A stretch of DNA of 64,000 nt from CAVVDY01 sp963815775 (lineage in GTDB: Bacteria; Acidobacteriota; Terriglobia; Terriglobales; Acidobacteriaceae), in the NCBI GenBank assembly GCA_963815775.1, contig CAWFIB010000010.1, positions 62,001 to 126,000 of the forward strand, written 5' to 3'. Shown piece by piece: positions 24,017 to 33,949 of this stretch. The number at the start of each line of letters is the position of its first letter. Positions within the stretch are counted from its first letter, which is position 1. The notes below the pieces were generated by a model that was given only the letters and a program-made list of their open reading frames with translations, did no database searches and was not told the DNA's origin. A program made the translations under genes and the position numbers.

Positions 24017-25183
24017 ATGTTAACCTCCTATAAACATTCTTCCTTATCCGCAAAGCCGCAAAAGAGCAAGAATGTCATGAACTTTGGCGCCATCGGCTAC
24101 GGCTATTGGGGCCCCAACGTCGTGAGAAACATTGACGGCCTTGAAGAGGCCCGCGTTCTGGCTATCTGTGACAAGTCGCCGGCAGCCCGCGAGCGGGCAC
24201 AAAAGGCCATGCACGACGCTCGGGTTACCGACGATGCCAACGAAGTAATCACATCCCCTGAGATCGACGCTGTCGCTATCATCACTCCGGTCTGGACGCA
24301 CTTCGAGCTGGCCAAAGCCGCACTCGAGAATGGCAAGCACGTGTTCGTCGAGAAGCCTTTTACCAGCAGCGCTGCGCAGGCGGAAGAACTGATCAACCTT
24401 GCGGCCCGCAAGAACCTGCAGATCATGGTGGACCACACGTTTTTGTTTACCGGCGCTGTCCGAAAGATCAAACAATTGCTGGAGGCTGACGCCTTAGGAA
24501 AGCTCTATTACTACGATTCAACCCGCGTCAATCTCGGCCTGTTCCAGCATGACGTCAATGTAATCTGGGACCTTGCTCCGCACGATCTGTCCATCATGGA
24601 CTACCTGATCGACGGCGACGCCGAGCACATCGTCGCCACCGGCCAGACGCACCTTAATCGCCATGAGGATGTGGCATTTATTACCCTCTATTATCCCAAC
24701 GAAGTTATCGCCCACGTCAACGTGAACTGGCTATCGCCGGTGAAGGTTCGAATGACGCTGATCGGCGGCGAGAAGAAAATGCTGGTGTGGAATGACCTGG
24801 AAGCGGATGAGAAGATCAAGGTCTATGACAAAGGGGTCAAAATAACCAGCCGTGAGGGCGTGTATAACCTGCTTGTCAACTACCGTTCTGGTGACATGTG
24901 GGCCCCACATCTCGAGCCGGTAGAGGCGCTGCGAGTGGAGCTGGGATATTTCCTTGACTGCATTAAGACCAATCAAACGCCGTTGAATGATGGTCTGGCT
25001 GGCCTGCGGGTGGTAAAGATGCTAGAGGCGGCAAGTCAGTCTCTGCGCAATCGCGGGGCGGCCGTGCAGGTCGAGCCGCAACCGGTTTCATCTGCCAGCG
25101 CGCCTCTGTTTGCCGAGCAGGAAGCGCCGGTAATCGGTGTTGCCCAACCACCAGCTGCTGCCGCTTCCGCTCCGCTGGGCTAA
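24017..25183 (+). CDS. Gfo/Idh/MocA-family sugar oxidoreductase (WlbA-like)
   Basis: 388 residues. The NAD-binding N-terminus is GAIGYGYWGPNVVRNID, and the lysine of the EKP motif lies in HVFVEKPFTSSAAQAEEL. The segment IWDLAPHDLSIMDYL carries the conserved active-site histidine. Members such as WlbA oxidise the 3-position of UDP-linked sugars so that an aminotransferase can act next. The DegT-type aminotransferase follows after 31 bp, a standard pair. I use the ATG at 24017 with AGGAG upstream. A later ATG at 24077 is closer to the domain start. Confidence 0.88.
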   Translation: MLTSYKHSSLSAKPQKSKNVMNFGAIGYGYWGPNVVRNIDGLEEARVLAICDKSPAARERAQKAMHDARVTDDANEVITSPEIDAVAIITPVWTHFELAKAALENGKHVFVEKPFTSSAAQAEELINLAARKNLQIMVDHTFLFTGAVRKIKQLLEADALGKLYYYDSTRVNLGLFQHDVNVIWDLAPHDLSIMDYLIDGDAEHIVATGQTHLNRHEDVAFITLYYPNEVIAHVNVNWLSPVKVRMTLIGGEKKMLVWNDLEADEKIKVYDKGVKITSREGVYNLLVNYRSGDMWAPHLEPVEALRVELGYFLDCIKTNQTPLNDGLAGLRVVKMLEAASQSLRNRGAAVQVEPQPVSSASAPLFAEQEAPVIGVAQPPAAAASAPLG

Positions 25184-25214
25184 GTGTCACACGTCATTGA
25201 AAAGGAACCCGCAT

Positions 25215-26417
25215 ATGGATCGTATCGATGTACCGTTTCTTGACTTAGTTACGCCCCACGTAGAGATGGAGGAGGAGCTGGTCGCACTGTTCCGGACAGC
25301 CCTGCATTCGGCGGGCTTCATCGGGGGCCAGCCGGTTCAGGACTTCGAGAAGGCATTCGCCGGCTTTTGCGATGCGAAGCACTGCGTCGGCGTCGGCAGC
25401 GGCACGGATGCTCTGCGCTTTGCCTTGATGGCGGTCGGCGTAGCTCCGGGTGACGGCGTCATCACGGTGCCGAATAGCTTCATAGCCACCACGGAGGCAA
25501 TCTCCCAGGCTGGCGCCGTTCCGGAGTTTGTTGAGATCGATGAACGAACCTACAACATGGACCCGGAGAAGCTTCGTGCTTTCCTGGAGATAATGTGCGC
25601 CCGGGATCCGGTATCGGGGAGAACGGTATCGCGGCGCACCGGCCGCACGATCACCGCCATTGTGCCCGTCCACCTTTATGGGCAGATGGCTGATATGGAT
25701 CCGATTCTGCACCTGGCCGCGGAACACAATCTCCTGGTCGTCGAGGACGCATGCCAGGCGCATGGAGCGGAGTACTTCTCTCGCAAGGAACAGCGCTGGA
25801 GAAAGGCCGGCTCCATGGGCGATGGCGCTGCATTCAGCTTCTATCCAGGAAAGAACCTGGGCGCCTGCGGCGAGGCGGGTGCCGTTACGACCGACTCCTC
25901 CCAAGCTGCCGACATCGTTCGCAAACTGCGTGACCACGGACAGGCCACCAAGTACTGCCACGATCTTGAGGGCTACAACGGACGGCTGGACACGATCCAG
26001 GCTGGAATCCTGCACGCAAAACTTGCGCGCTTGTGGGACTGGAACCGCTCGCGCCGCGAGATCGCCAAAGCCTACGCGGGCCTGCTCGCAGGCGTAGACG
26101 GAGTTGTATTGCCGTTCGAGCCAAGCTGGTCCCGCGCTGTCTATCACCTTTATGTTGTCCGCGTGCAAGACCGGACCGGAATGCAGAACAGCCTGAAGGA
26201 AGCAGGCATCGGAACCGGCATTCACTATCCTGTCCCGCTACATTTGCAGCAGGCTTATCAGAAGCTCGGCTACAAGCAAGGTGACTTTCCGATAACCGAG
26301 CGATTTGCCGCGGAGATTCTCTCCCTCCCGATGTTCCCCCAGTTGAGCGACCGCCAGCAGCAAAAAGTCGCTGATGGGGTGAAGGAATCCCTGCTATCGC
26401 TTAGTAGCGCGGTCTAG
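25215..26417 (+). CDS. DegT/DnrJ/EryC1-family sugar aminotransferase
   Basis: 400 residues. A PLP-dependent aminotransferase of nucleotide sugars; the PLP lysine is in FSFYPGKNLGACGEAGAV, and the cofactor-binding GVGSGTDALRFAL block lies near residue 62. It likely converts the 3-keto sugar made by the preceding oxidoreductase into a 3-amino sugar. The WlbB-like acetyltransferase at 12627-13226 could complete the route. The ATG at 25215 has AAAGGAA upstream. Confidence 0.9.
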   Translation: MDRIDVPFLDLVTPHVEMEEELVALFRTALHSAGFIGGQPVQDFEKAFAGFCDAKHCVGVGSGTDALRFALMAVGVAPGDGVITVPNSFIATTEAISQAGAVPEFVEIDERTYNMDPEKLRAFLEIMCARDPVSGRTVSRRTGRTITAIVPVHLYGQMADMDPILHLAAEHNLLVVEDACQAHGAEYFSRKEQRWRKAGSMGDGAAFSFYPGKNLGACGEAGAVTTDSSQAADIVRKLRDHGQATKYCHDLEGYNGRLDTIQAGILHAKLARLWDWNRSRREIAKAYAGLLAGVDGVVLPFEPSWSRAVYHLYVVRVQDRTGMQNSLKEAGIGTGIHYPVPLHLQQAYQKLGYKQGDFPITERFAAEILSLPMFPQLSDRQQQKVADGVKESLLSLSSAV

Positions 26418-26497
26418 GAAGCTGCCCGGCGGGACAGCAATAATTTTCCAAGACGGGGACCAATCTGGCGAGAGCCCGATACCGCCGTATTTTCCAA

Positions 26498-27538
26498 ATG
26501 AATATCTACGAGATCGATCCTATAACCGATCCGCGATGGGAAGAGTTTCTCCAAAGCCATCCCCAGGCATCGATCTTTCATACGGGGGGCTGGCTGGAGG
26601 CGCTGCGCAGGACCTACGGGTATACGCCGGTTGTCTTTACGACTTCGCCCGCAGGATGTCCACTCACCAGCGGCATACCGTTCTGCAAGATCTCCGGATG
26701 GTTCGGGTGTCGGCGGCTGGTGGCGCTGCCATTCTCAGACCACTGCGATCCTCTGGTACAGACCCCAGAGCAGTTGCAAAGCCTGACTGACTATGTGAGA
26801 GAGAAGTGCAATGCGGAAGGATGGGACTATGCCGAAGTCCGGCCTACCCAGGACGGGCTCGGTCCTGTGACCGCGTTCGGCAAAAGTCAATCCTATTGCC
26901 TGCACCGCCTCGATATTCGCCGAAGCCTGACCGAGATCTTTCAGAATATGCACAAAAGCTGTGTGCAGAGAAAAATCCGGCGCAGCATCAGGGAAGGGCT
27001 TACCTACGAAGAGGGCACGGGAGATGCCCTGCTGGAGAAATTCTACAGCCTTTTGGTTCTGACGCGCCGCCGGCACGGTCTACCCACTCAACCACTGCGC
27101 TGGTTCCAGAACCTTATCGCTTGCCTGGGAAGCAACCTAAAAATCAGGTTGGCGTCGAAAGCTGATCGGCCGGTTGCCAGTATTCTGACGGTCCGCTACA
27201 AGCACGCGCTGGTTTACAAATACGGCGGCTCCGACCGGAGATTCAGCAATATCGGTGGAATGCAATTTCTTCTGTGGCGCGCTATCGAGGAGGCCAAGAA
27301 CGACAACCTGTGGGAACTCGATCTTGGTCGCAGTGACGCCGACAACCTTGGCTTGATCGCCTTCAAGAACCGCTGGGGAGCAGCCAAGACTGACCTGGCC
27401 TACTTTCGCTATCCCATCCTGTCGGCTGACCTCCTGGTGAAGGCTTCGCAAGGCTCGATCAGCAAGTACGTCTGGTCTCATGCACCCAATGCCCTTGTGG
27501 CGGCGGCCAGTGGGGCAATCTACAAACATCTGGGATAG
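26498..27538 (+). CDS. FemAB/GNAT-like protein of EPS locus
   Basis: 346 residues with two GNAT-like halves. The N-terminal half contains WEEFLQSHPQASIFHTGGWLEAL and the second half contains NIGGMQFLLWRAIEEAKNDN followed by LDLGRSDADNLGLIAFKNRWG. This is the pattern of the XrtA/PEP-CTERM-associated FemAB family. FemAB proteins attach amino acids to amino sugars; here the acceptor could be the polysaccharide or its lipid-linked precursor. The substrate is not deducible from the sequence. Confidence 0.85.
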   Translation: MNIYEIDPITDPRWEEFLQSHPQASIFHTGGWLEALRRTYGYTPVVFTTSPAGCPLTSGIPFCKISGWFGCRRLVALPFSDHCDPLVQTPEQLQSLTDYVREKCNAEGWDYAEVRPTQDGLGPVTAFGKSQSYCLHRLDIRRSLTEIFQNMHKSCVQRKIRRSIREGLTYEEGTGDALLEKFYSLLVLTRRRHGLPTQPLRWFQNLIACLGSNLKIRLASKADRPVASILTVRYKHALVYKYGGSDRRFSNIGGMQFLLWRAIEEAKNDNLWELDLGRSDADNLGLIAFKNRWGAAKTDLAYFRYPILSADLLVKASQGSISKYVWSHAPNALVAAASGAIYKHLG

Positions 27539-27597
27539 ACACGCTGCACAGCCGGCCGAAAGCAACTGAGCAAACCCCGTCAAAGGAGAGCAGAATC

Positions 27598-28347
27598 GTG
27601 GACAAGAAAGCAAAGATGGTTGTTGTGGGACTTGGAGAGGTCGGAAATCCTCTGTTTCAGCTGGTGTCGGAACACTATCCGACGGTGGGAGTGGATATTA
27701 CGCCGGTCGACTCGCCCGAGCAGGTCGACATTCTGCACCTTTGTTATCCATTTCAGATCAAAGACTTTGTAGGCGAGGCCGCCCGCTACATCAACCACTT
27801 CAATCCCTCACTGACGATCATTAACAGCACTGTCGCCATCGGCACTACCCGGGCGGTAGCTGAGCGGACCCAGACTCCCGTCGTGAACAGCCCGGTTCGC
27901 GGCAAGCACGCCCGTATGCTCGACGATCTGCGCAAGTATACGAAGTTTGTCGGCGCTACCGGTTTGGCCGCAGCCAAGAAGGCCGCGGAACATTTCGAGT
28001 CCCTGGGTCTGAAAACCAGTATCCTCGCCTCACCGGAAGCGACCGAACTGGCGAAGCTCAGCGAAACCACGTATTTCGGTGTGATGATTGCCTGGGCGCA
28101 GGAAGTGGAGCGGTACTGCGAGCAGCTGGGACTGAGCTATGACGAGGTTGTCTCCTTCTACGACGAAATCAAGTTCTTCCCCCCAGTCAAATACTTCCCT
28201 GGTGTCATCGGCGGCCATTGCGTTATGCAAAACATCGAACTGCTGAGCAAATACGACCAGTCAGTGATGCTGGAGGCTATCCAAACCAGCAACCGGCTGA
28301 AAGTCGAACGTGAGTTGCAAGACAAAAAAACAGTGGCGCTCGTCTGA
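27598..28347 (+). CDS. Compact nucleotide-sugar dehydrogenase-like protein
   Basis: 249 residues, GTG start with AAAGGAGAG upstream. The Rossmann motif is VVVGLGEVGNP, the middle domain resembles UDP-glucose/GDP-mannose dehydrogenases (EATELAKLSETTYFGVMIAWAQEVE), and the cysteine of the active-site block survives in GVIGGHCVMQNIEL. It is much shorter than the usual 400-450 residues. The substrate-sensing stretch after the first Rossmann strands and the whole C-terminal UDP-binding domain are missing. It may be a minimal dehydrogenase or a different oxidoreductase built on the same core. Confidence 0.75.
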   Translation: MDKKAKMVVVGLGEVGNPLFQLVSEHYPTVGVDITPVDSPEQVDILHLCYPFQIKDFVGEAARYINHFNPSLTIINSTVAIGTTRAVAERTQTPVVNSPVRGKHARMLDDLRKYTKFVGATGLAAAKKAAEHFESLGLKTSILASPEATELAKLSETTYFGVMIAWAQEVERYCEQLGLSYDEVVSFYDEIKFFPPVKYFPGVIGGHCVMQNIELLSKYDQSVMLEAIQTSNRLKVERELQDKKTVALV

Positions 28348-28461
28348 TTCCTCGTTGAAGCTAGGTCCCACCAATTCTTCCGCTGCCATTCCAGAATCTT
28401 GTTTAGCAACCCTACCTTTTGATCGCAGCTAAGACCTGGCAGCCTAGCCGGGACGGATACG

Positions 28462-29781
28462 ATGGTGAATACTCGAGTGGCAACTTCGGCGGCCGATTCT
28501 GATATGAGGGGCAAGCGGGTAGGAATGGTGGTGTTTTCCTCATATCCTGCTGACCCGCGTCCACGGCGGGCAATTGAGACTCTGCTCCAGGAGGGCATGA
28601 CCATTGACCTGGTATGCCTGAAGGACGATATTGCGCCGGCAGCCGAGAAGCGGGAGGGACTGGATGTTATCCCTATTTCTATTACCCATACCCGCGGCGG
28701 CAAATTGTCCTATGCATATCAATACTGCAGGTTTATCGCAGTCTCCGCCTACATACTAGCGGTTCGGTCGCTGCGACGGCGCTACGACCTGATCTATGTG
28801 CACAACATGCCTGACGTTCTGGTGGTGAGTGCACTGCTGCCGAAGCTGTTGGGCGCCAAGGTCATTCTGGACCAGCATGATCCGATGCCCGAGCTGATGA
28901 TGACTATCTTCAACCGCCAGAAGAGCAGCCGCAGCGTGAGGCTGCTGACCTGGCTGGAGAAATGGAGCATCCGTCGCGCGGATCGAGTCATAACCGTGAA
29001 CATCGCCTGCAAGCGCATCTTCGGCTCGCGAAGCTGTTCACCGGACAAGATTGGAATCGTGATGAATTCGCCGGATGAGTCGATCTTTCCCTTCCGCGCC
29101 GTGTTGCCGTGGGTGCAAGGGCAGCCAGCCCGCGATAGGTTCGTCATCATGTATCACGGATCCCTGGTTGAAAGAAATGGGTTGGATCTGGCAGTCGAGG
29201 CACTGGCACTGGTTCGGCGTTCGATTCCGAATGTGCAGTTGAAGATCTATGGCCGCGGAACGCCCTTCCTGGAAACGGTCATGGCGAGGGTCCGGACCGA
29301 AGCTCTTGAAGATTGCGTGACCTACTGCGGGCCGAGAATGCTGGAAGACGTGGTTGGAGAGATCGAGAAGTGTGACCTTGGCGTCATTCCAAATCAGCGG
29401 AGCGCCTTTTCGGAAATCAATACTCCTACCCGAATCTTCGAGTATCTCGCTCTTGGTAAGCCGGTGATCGCGCCACGGGCCGGTGGCGTCTGCGACTATT
29501 TCGACGAACGCTCGATGGTACTGTTCGAGCTCGGCGACGCACAGGACCTTGCCGACAAGATCAAGTACGTCATTTCTCACCCCTCCGAAATGGTGAACAA
29601 GCTGAGGCGTGGACAAGAGGTTTACCAGAGACATTGCTGGGCGACGGAAAAGCAACGGTTGACCCGCCTGGTCAGCGGCCTGCTCGCCGGACGGAGCGAG
29701 GAAATCGAGGACAGCGAGGCAGTCCCTGCACCGGTGGCCGCAAATGACAGACTCGCCCACACCGCCGAGAGCTCACGCTAG
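28462..29781 (+). CDS. Glycosyltransferase family 4
   Basis: 439 residues with the GT-B fold. The N-terminal domain begins KRVGMVVFSSYPADPRPRRA. The C-terminal donor site has the E-x7-E pattern in FSEINTPTRIFEYLALGKPVIAPR. Relatives use GDP- or UDP-sugars with retention of configuration. It contains RADRVITVNIACKRIF, a typical GT4 linker. It should add one sugar to the repeat unit on the cytoplasmic face. Donor and acceptor cannot be told from the sequence. Confidence 0.88.
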   Translation: MVNTRVATSAADSDMRGKRVGMVVFSSYPADPRPRRAIETLLQEGMTIDLVCLKDDIAPAAEKREGLDVIPISITHTRGGKLSYAYQYCRFIAVSAYILAVRSLRRRYDLIYVHNMPDVLVVSALLPKLLGAKVILDQHDPMPELMMTIFNRQKSSRSVRLLTWLEKWSIRRADRVITVNIACKRIFGSRSCSPDKIGIVMNSPDESIFPFRAVLPWVQGQPARDRFVIMYHGSLVERNGLDLAVEALALVRRSIPNVQLKIYGRGTPFLETVMARVRTEALEDCVTYCGPRMLEDVVGEIEKCDLGVIPNQRSAFSEINTPTRIFEYLALGKPVIAPRAGGVCDYFDERSMVLFELGDAQDLADKIKYVISHPSEMVNKLRRGQEVYQRHCWATEKQRLTRLVSGLLAGRSEEIEDSEAVPAPVAANDRLAHTAESSR

Positions 29782-29817
29782 ACACCCGAAGCAATGAGCT
29801 GTGTGAGAGTGGTATCC

Positions 29818-30744
29818 ATGGACAAAGCTTCCTCACTCCCGATTTATGTACTGGTAACGCCGGCCCGCAACGAGGCAGCGTTCATCGACAAAACGATTCA
29901 GTCGATGATTGCCCAGACCTTTCCTCCGCTTAAGTGGGTGATCGTGGACGACGGATCCACGGACACGACCGGCGAAATTGTCAGGCAGTATGCTGCCCAG
30001 TGCCCATGGATGGAACTGGTTCAGCTGCCGCAGCGGCGAGACCGCAGCTTTGCCGCCAAGGTGCAGGCATTCAATGCCGGCTATGAGAGAGTCAAGGATT
30101 TGCCCTATGAGGTAATCGGTAACGTGGATGCCGATATCTCTTTCGCGCCCGATCATTTTGAATTCCTCATGGGGAAGTTTGCGGCAGACCCGACTCTTGG
30201 GGTCGCTGGAACCGTATTCAAAGAAGAAGGCTACAGCTCGGAAACGGACAGCTTTGAGGGGTATAAGCATGTGTCCGGTCAATGCCAACTGTTTCGCCGC
30301 GATTGCTGGGAACAAATCGGTGGATACATTCCGCACCGCGCCGGAGGAATCGACTGGATGGCCGTCACCACGGCAAGGATGATGGGTTGGAAGACGGAAT
30401 CGTTCCGCGGCCGCTGCTTTTTCCACCATCGTCACCTGGGCACCGCGGAACGTGGCGTTCTCGCCTCTTCCTTCTCCTACGGCGAAAAAGACTACTATCT
30501 CGGCGGACACCCGATCTGGGAGCTGTTTCGCGTGGCCTACCAGTGCACGAAGAAGCCTTACCTGCTGGGCGGGAGCGCCCTGGGATTGGGCTATGGCTGG
30601 GCACTTGTAAAAAGGACGCCTCGCCCGGTATCCCGCGAGCTCATGGCCTTCCACCGCAAAGAGCAGATTACGAAGCTTCGAGCCATTCTAAAAACCGTCC
30701 TGACATTCAAATCCATGGATAGTTTCCGGGTTGCCGAACGGTAA
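29818..30744 (+). CDS. Glycosyltransferase family 2
   Basis: 308 residues in the GT-A fold: VLVTPARNEAAFIDKTIQSM, the WVIVDDGSTDTTGEIV nucleotide-binding block and the DxD-type motif in VIGNVDADISFAPDHFE. The second part has GGIDWMAVTTARMMGW, a usual acceptor-site region. It is an inverting sugar transferase of the repeat-unit assembly line. The start is ambiguous between 29794 and 29818. The 3' end overlaps the widest frame of the next gene by a few bases. Confidence 0.85.
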   Translation: MDKASSLPIYVLVTPARNEAAFIDKTIQSMIAQTFPPLKWVIVDDGSTDTTGEIVRQYAAQCPWMELVQLPQRRDRSFAAKVQAFNAGYERVKDLPYEVIGNVDADISFAPDHFEFLMGKFAADPTLGVAGTVFKEEGYSSETDSFEGYKHVSGQCQLFRRDCWEQIGGYIPHRAGGIDWMAVTTARMMGWKTESFRGRCFFHHRHLGTAERGVLASSFSYGEKDYYLGGHPIWELFRVAYQCTKKPYLLGGSALGLGYGWALVKRTPRPVSRELMAFHRKEQITKLRAILKTVLTFKSMDSFRVAER

Positions 30745-30769
30745 GTACAAGTCTCACGTCATAGCTTCG

Positions 30770-32035
30770 ATGGTCACAACAAACGCACTTTCGCCTGCGC
30801 AGATCGAATCCGCTGTCCGCCAGTTCTGCGGCTGGCTGGAGCGCTACGGTGAAACGTCCTACGATCACCAGAGCTTCTTCGCCAGCAAGCTCGGCCGGGG
30901 CGCCAAGGCACTCTATTACAGGAAGCCGCTGGCGGGCACCTTGGCAGTCGCTCCCATGGTGTTCTGCGAGGCGTTTGTCCCCAGCGCCAGAAGGCTATTT
31001 TGGAAACCCCAGAGATTTCCCATCGCCGACGCCCATTACGCTATGGGATTCGCGTTTCTTGCGGCGACCTATGGCCATACGAGTGACTACCAGAAGGCGG
31101 TTCACTTCCTGGAAATGCTTCAGGAGACCCGTTGCGCAGGTTATGAGGATTATTGCTGGGGATACCCGTTTGACTGGGAAACGCGGACCGGGACCATGAA
31201 GGCAGCCACCCCGCTGATCACGACCGTGCCCTATGTATATGAGGCCTTCTCGCAGGTCTATCACCTCGATGGCGACCAAAAATGGCTGCCGATCATGCGC
31301 TCGATTGCCGAGCACGCCTTAAAAAGCTACCGGGACGTGGAAGTCGCGCCCGATATGGCCAGCTGCGGATACACGCCGGCAGCAGACGATCCGGGAGGCG
31401 TGGTCAATGCCAGCGCCTATCGCGCATTTCTGTTGACGAAGGCGAGTATCGAGCTGTCGGAGCCTGACTATCTGGAAGCTGCGAATCGAAACCTGAACTT
31501 CGTTTTATCGTCTCAGCAGCTCGACGGTTCATGGTTCTATTCCATGGACGGCGCCAGGGACTTTGTCGATCACTTTCATACCTGCTTCGTGATGAAGGCT
31601 CTGGCGAAAATCGAACAGCTCACGGGATCTGACCGGTGCCGCGCCAGCATTGAGCGAGGTGTGGGGTACTACCTGAAGAACCTGATCGATGGCGATGGCT
31701 TACCCCTGCCCTTTTCCAAGGCGCCACGGATGACGGTCTATCGCCGCGAACTGTATGACATGGCAGAGTGCATCAACCTCGCGGTGCTGCTGCAAGGACG
31801 CTTTCCGGCGCTCGATAGAACTTTGTCCTGTGTCCTGGGGGAACTGCTCGGACGGTGGCGGAAGAGAGACGGCTCCTTCCGTTCGCGCCAATTGCTTGTT
31901 GGGTGGGACAACGTTCCCATGCATCGCTGGGCGCAGGCGCAGTTGTTCCGCAGCCTTAGTTTCTTCCTGTCGATGAATCACAAGCAGTCGCAAAGCAAGC
32001 GGCCAGCGCCCAGGCTAGAAACGGCCACGGCGTAG
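30770..32035 (+). CDS. Alpha/alpha-barrel protein of unknown function
   Basis: About 421 residues. It looks like an (alpha/alpha)6 or (alpha/alpha)7 barrel of the type found in glycoside hydrolases, epimerases and terpene cyclase-like folds, with repeats such as FLEMLQETRCAGYEDYCWGY and LNFVLSSQQLDGSWFYSMDG. There is no signal peptide or membrane segment, so it would act in the cytoplasm. Its place among glycosyltransferases and the amidotransferase suggests a role in sugar or glycan modification. I do not recognise a catalytic motif. The start at 30770 (ATG) is a choice; a TTG at 30731 is also possible. Confidence 0.65.
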   Translation: MVTTNALSPAQIESAVRQFCGWLERYGETSYDHQSFFASKLGRGAKALYYRKPLAGTLAVAPMVFCEAFVPSARRLFWKPQRFPIADAHYAMGFAFLAATYGHTSDYQKAVHFLEMLQETRCAGYEDYCWGYPFDWETRTGTMKAATPLITTVPYVYEAFSQVYHLDGDQKWLPIMRSIAEHALKSYRDVEVAPDMASCGYTPAADDPGGVVNASAYRAFLLTKASIELSEPDYLEAANRNLNFVLSSQQLDGSWFYSMDGARDFVDHFHTCFVMKALAKIEQLTGSDRCRASIERGVGYYLKNLIDGDGLPLPFSKAPRMTVYRRELYDMAECINLAVLLQGRFPALDRTLSCVLGELLGRWRKRDGSFRSRQLLVGWDNVPMHRWAQAQLFRSLSFFLSMNHKQSQSKRPAPRLETATA

Positions 32036-32044
32036 AGACGGCAC

Positions 32045-33949
32045 ATGTGCGGCATTTGCGGACAATATAACTTTCGAAAGCTGGAACCCGCGCAGCGTCA
32101 GGAAATCGTCGCCATGACACGGACGCTGACGCACCGCGGACCGGATGACGAAGGCTATTTCCTTGCGGGGCCGCTGGGGTTTGGCTTTCGCCGCTTATCG
32201 ATCATCGATCTCGCGGGCGGACATCAGCCCATGTCGGACCAGGAAGAGTCCGTCTGGGTGATCTTTAATGGAGAGATTTACAACTTCCGGGAACTGCGGG
32301 AAGAGCTGCAAGCACACGGACACGTCTTTCGCACCAGGTCGGATACTGAAGTTATCGTCCACGGCTATAAGCAATGGGGGGATGACGTACTGAATCGGCT
32401 GAACGGCATGTTCGGCCTGGCAATCTGGGACGTTCATCAGCGACGTCTGGTGCTGGCCAGGGATGCATTCGGCATCAAGTTGCTGTACTACAAGGTGGAC
32501 CGGGGCCGGCTGTATTTCGGTTCCGAGATGCGTGCCATCCGCGCTAGCGAAGCGAGCGCGCCCGAGATCGATCCCACATCGCTGAATCTCTTCTTGCGCT
32601 ATCGCTACACGCCTTCGCCGCACACCATCATCAAAGGAATCCAGAAGCTCGCTCCTGGAACGAAGCTGGTGGCGCAGGACGGCTCTTACGAGGTTAGCCG
32701 CTGGTACAAATTCAAGCCGACACCGTTTACCCCGGCAAAGTCCACCGCTGAGGCGACGGAAGAGCTGCTGGAGCTCTACAAACGAGCGATCCGGCGGCAA
32801 CTGATCAGCGACGTTCCGGTGGGCCTGTTGCTCAGTGGAGGTCTCGATTCCGGGCTGTTGCTGGCCCTGATGAATCTGAACGGGCGCTCCTGGCCGACCT
32901 ACACGGTGGGTTACGGCTCGACTTTTGCCGACGACGAGCTGTCGGATGCTGCGCAAACTGCCAAGCTCCTGGGCTCGAACCATACCAACATCACGATTTC
33001 AAGGAGCACGTTCGAAAAAACCCTTCCCCAGATCGTTTCATCGCTGGAAGAGCCGATCGCTACTTCCTCGATCGTGCCTATGTACTTCGTCTGCGAGCGG
33101 GCCCGGCAAGATATCAAGGTTGCGCTCGTGGGGCAGGGCCCGGACGAGTTATTCGGCGGATATCGCCGCCATCTGGGAGTCCGCTATGGCGCGCTGTGGG
33201 CGCAGCTGCCGAAGGGCATGCGGACGGTGATCTCGTCTGCAATCGGATCCCTGCCGCGCAATGAAACCCTGAAGCGGGGAGTTTACTCGCTCGCGACCTC
33301 AGACCGCATGCAGCGATATCAGAATGTGTTTTCTATTCTGCCGGGCGATCAAGTGGATAACCTTTTCCACGATTGCCTGCTCGACGCCGGCGCAGGGGAC
33401 AGCATTCTGGAGTGCTGGTCGGACATGACCGGATTGATGAGCGAGACGGATGAGCTGGGCGGGCTGCAGTTTCTGGAAGTACGTTCGAGCTTGCCGGACG
33501 AGCTGCTCATGTATGCCGACAAGCTCTCGATGGCCCATAGCCTGGAACTCCGCGTCCCCTACCTGGATAAAGAGATTGTGGAGTATGTTGAGCGGTTGCC
33601 GGCCAGCCTGAAAGTAAGGCGAGGCTCGCAAAAGTGGCTTCATAGACAGGTATGCCAGACCTATCTCGCGCCGTCCATCCTGCGCCGACCGAAGCGCGGA
33701 TTTGCCGTCAACGTTGTCGATGGGTGGTTCCGCGACTCCATGGACAGCAAGATGACGGAAGCGCTATTGGATGGCAGCTCGGAGATCTATCAGTATCTTC
33801 GGCCGAGCGCGGTGCGGCATCTGTTCGCACAGCATGCATCCGGCGCGCAGGACAATCACAAAATCCTCTTCAGCCTGGTAGTGCTGGAGCAATGGTTGCG
33901 AGTACAGGAGCAGTCTGCGCTTGCACTCAGCAACGCAGCCTCGCGATGA
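32045..33949 (+). CDS. Asparagine synthase-like amidotransferase (XrtA-associated type)
   Basis: 634 residues. The class II glutaminase domain starts with the nucleophile cysteine at position 2 (MCGICGQYNF) and continues with the conserved RGPDDEGYF and NGEIYNFRELREEL blocks. The synthetase domain has the pyrophosphate loop LLLSGGLDSGLLLAL. All catalytic residues that I can check are present. It resembles amidotransferases found in EPS loci, where it could amidate a uronic acid or amino sugar instead of making free asparagine. It overlaps the next gene by 4 nt (ATGA). Confidence 0.9.
   Translation: MCGICGQYNFRKLEPAQRQEIVAMTRTLTHRGPDDEGYFLAGPLGFGFRRLSIIDLAGGHQPMSDQEESVWVIFNGEIYNFRELREELQAHGHVFRTRSDTEVIVHGYKQWGDDVLNRLNGMFGLAIWDVHQRRLVLARDAFGIKLLYYKVDRGRLYFGSEMRAIRASEASAPEIDPTSLNLFLRYRYTPSPHTIIKGIQKLAPGTKLVAQDGSYEVSRWYKFKPTPFTPAKSTAEATEELLELYKRAIRRQLISDVPVGLLLSGGLDSGLLLALMNLNGRSWPTYTVGYGSTFADDELSDAAQTAKLLGSNHTNITISRSTFEKTLPQIVSSLEEPIATSSIVPMYFVCERARQDIKVALVGQGPDELFGGYRRHLGVRYGALWAQLPKGMRTVISSAIGSLPRNETLKRGVYSLATSDRMQRYQNVFSILPGDQVDNLFHDCLLDAGAGDSILECWSDMTGLMSETDELGGLQFLEVRSSLPDELLMYADKLSMAHSLELRVPYLDKEIVEYVERLPASLKVRRGSQKWLHRQVCQTYLAPSILRRPKRGFAVNVVDGWFRDSMDSKMTEALLDGSSEIYQYLRPSAVRHLFAQHASGAQDNHKILFSLVVLEQWLRVQEQSALALSNAASR

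Noticed and set aside
25245..26225. A 326-codon minus-strand frame
   Set aside because: Antisense to the DegT-type aminotransferase, with no family features.
33652..33945. N-terminal extension of the deacetylase frame
   Set aside because: It overlaps the 3' end of the amidotransferase gene; the ATGA overlap at 33946 is a far better start.
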